From Bacillota bacterium (GTDB lineage Bacteria > Bacillota_A > Clostridia > Lachnospirales > Lachnospiraceae), in the NCBI GenBank assembly GCA_023443625.1, contig JAEZTQ010000036.1, forward strand, positions 1-64,000: 64,000 nt of DNA. Direction: 5' to 3'. Made by a program: the position numbers and the translations under genes. Positions 63,904 through 64,000 of this stretch are shown piece by piece. Each line of letters starts with the position of its first letter. The first letter of the stretch is position 1. Below the pieces are notes generated by a model. That model was not told the DNA's origin. It did no database searches and worked only from the letters and a program-made list of their open reading frames with translations.

Positions 63904-64000
63904 TTATATTCTGTGCATTTTATCAAAAATATCTTCCCTTTGGGTTCTAATAATAACGCCAATCTCTTCACCGATTTTATCTAGTTCTTCAGACACCTCA
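63904..64000 (-). CDS. ACT-domain protein (UPF0237), 3' end only
   Basis: The minus strand carries the last 32 codons of a frame open to the window edge, ending in [21 protein letters not shown] before TAA. This matches the C-terminus of the UPF0237 ACT-domain regulator that pairs with DUF711 proteins. The 5' part is outside the window. Confidence 0.85.
   Translation of the reverse strand, partial: EVSEELDKIGEEIGVIIRTQREDIFDKMHRI

Overview
The window is a low-GC Firmicute chromosome segment. A sporulation sigma factor (SigK-type), strong AAGGAGG/GGAGG ribosome sites, many CUT1 sugar ABC transporters and a B12-independent propanediol microcompartment point to an anaerobic, spore-forming Lachnospiraceae member. 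The gene set resembles plant-polysaccharide fermenters such as Lachnoclostridium (Clostridium) phytofermentans; this placement is inference. No phage, CRISPR array, rRNA, tRNA or complete insertion sequence was recognised.

Layout. 1-4640: a 17-bp tandem repeat, then a CUT1 sugar transporter (two permeases and a lipoprotein, minus strand) divergent from an AraC regulator. 4800-19400: housekeeping and envelope genes, including PcrA helicase, an orphan NitT/TauT-type binding protein, an HtrA protease, PheA, FolC, GtrA, an ABC-F ATPase and an ABC-2 exporter with its own XRE-AbrB regulator. 19500-26200: a 343-bp palindromic element, then a maltodextrin-type operon (malE-malF-malG-malQ-lacI) with two LacI-type operators at its promoter. 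26200-31300: CobO, SigK, a cupin protein and several small or surface proteins.

31560-45950: a complete fucose/rhamnose-type (GRM5-like) bacterial microcompartment operon on the minus strand. It is driven from a consensus sigma-A promoter at 45849-45877. Gene order is class II aldolase, PduO/HbpS-like protein, PduP, alcohol dehydrogenase, four BMC-H shell genes, PduL, EutN/PduN, PduS, PduT, a DeoR regulator, a glycyl-radical diol dehydratase, its activase, and PduU. The likely flow is deoxysugar phosphate to lactaldehyde to 1,2-propanediol to propionaldehyde, which is then dismuted to propanol and propionyl-phosphate. Isomerase, kinase and propionate kinase are not in the window. Four enzymes carry amphipathic encapsulation-like tails.

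45950-64000: a 231-bp palindrome, an SdpR/SdpI-type pair with paired operators, and then a conserved tRNA-modification/housekeeping block (TrhP-like U32 protein, TrmR, MltG-like stub, RNase J, Fur, DUF1292, RuvX, IreB, MtaB). An HPr-like protein lacking the phospho-histidine, ThiI, a cysteine desulfurase, an M23 peptidase, an LCP protein, PepD, a DUF711 protein and the 3' end of its ACT-domain partner follow.

The most unusual signals are four. (1) A 27-bp tandem array inside a BMC shell gene makes three Shine-Dalgarno/anti-Shine-Dalgarno hairpins directly before an internal start. (2) A perfect 24-bp inverted repeat buries the pduL start. (3) A three-copy dispersed element has stems that differ in sequence but keep pairing, while its core and loops are conserved. 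(4) Two long palindromic MITE-like elements are present.
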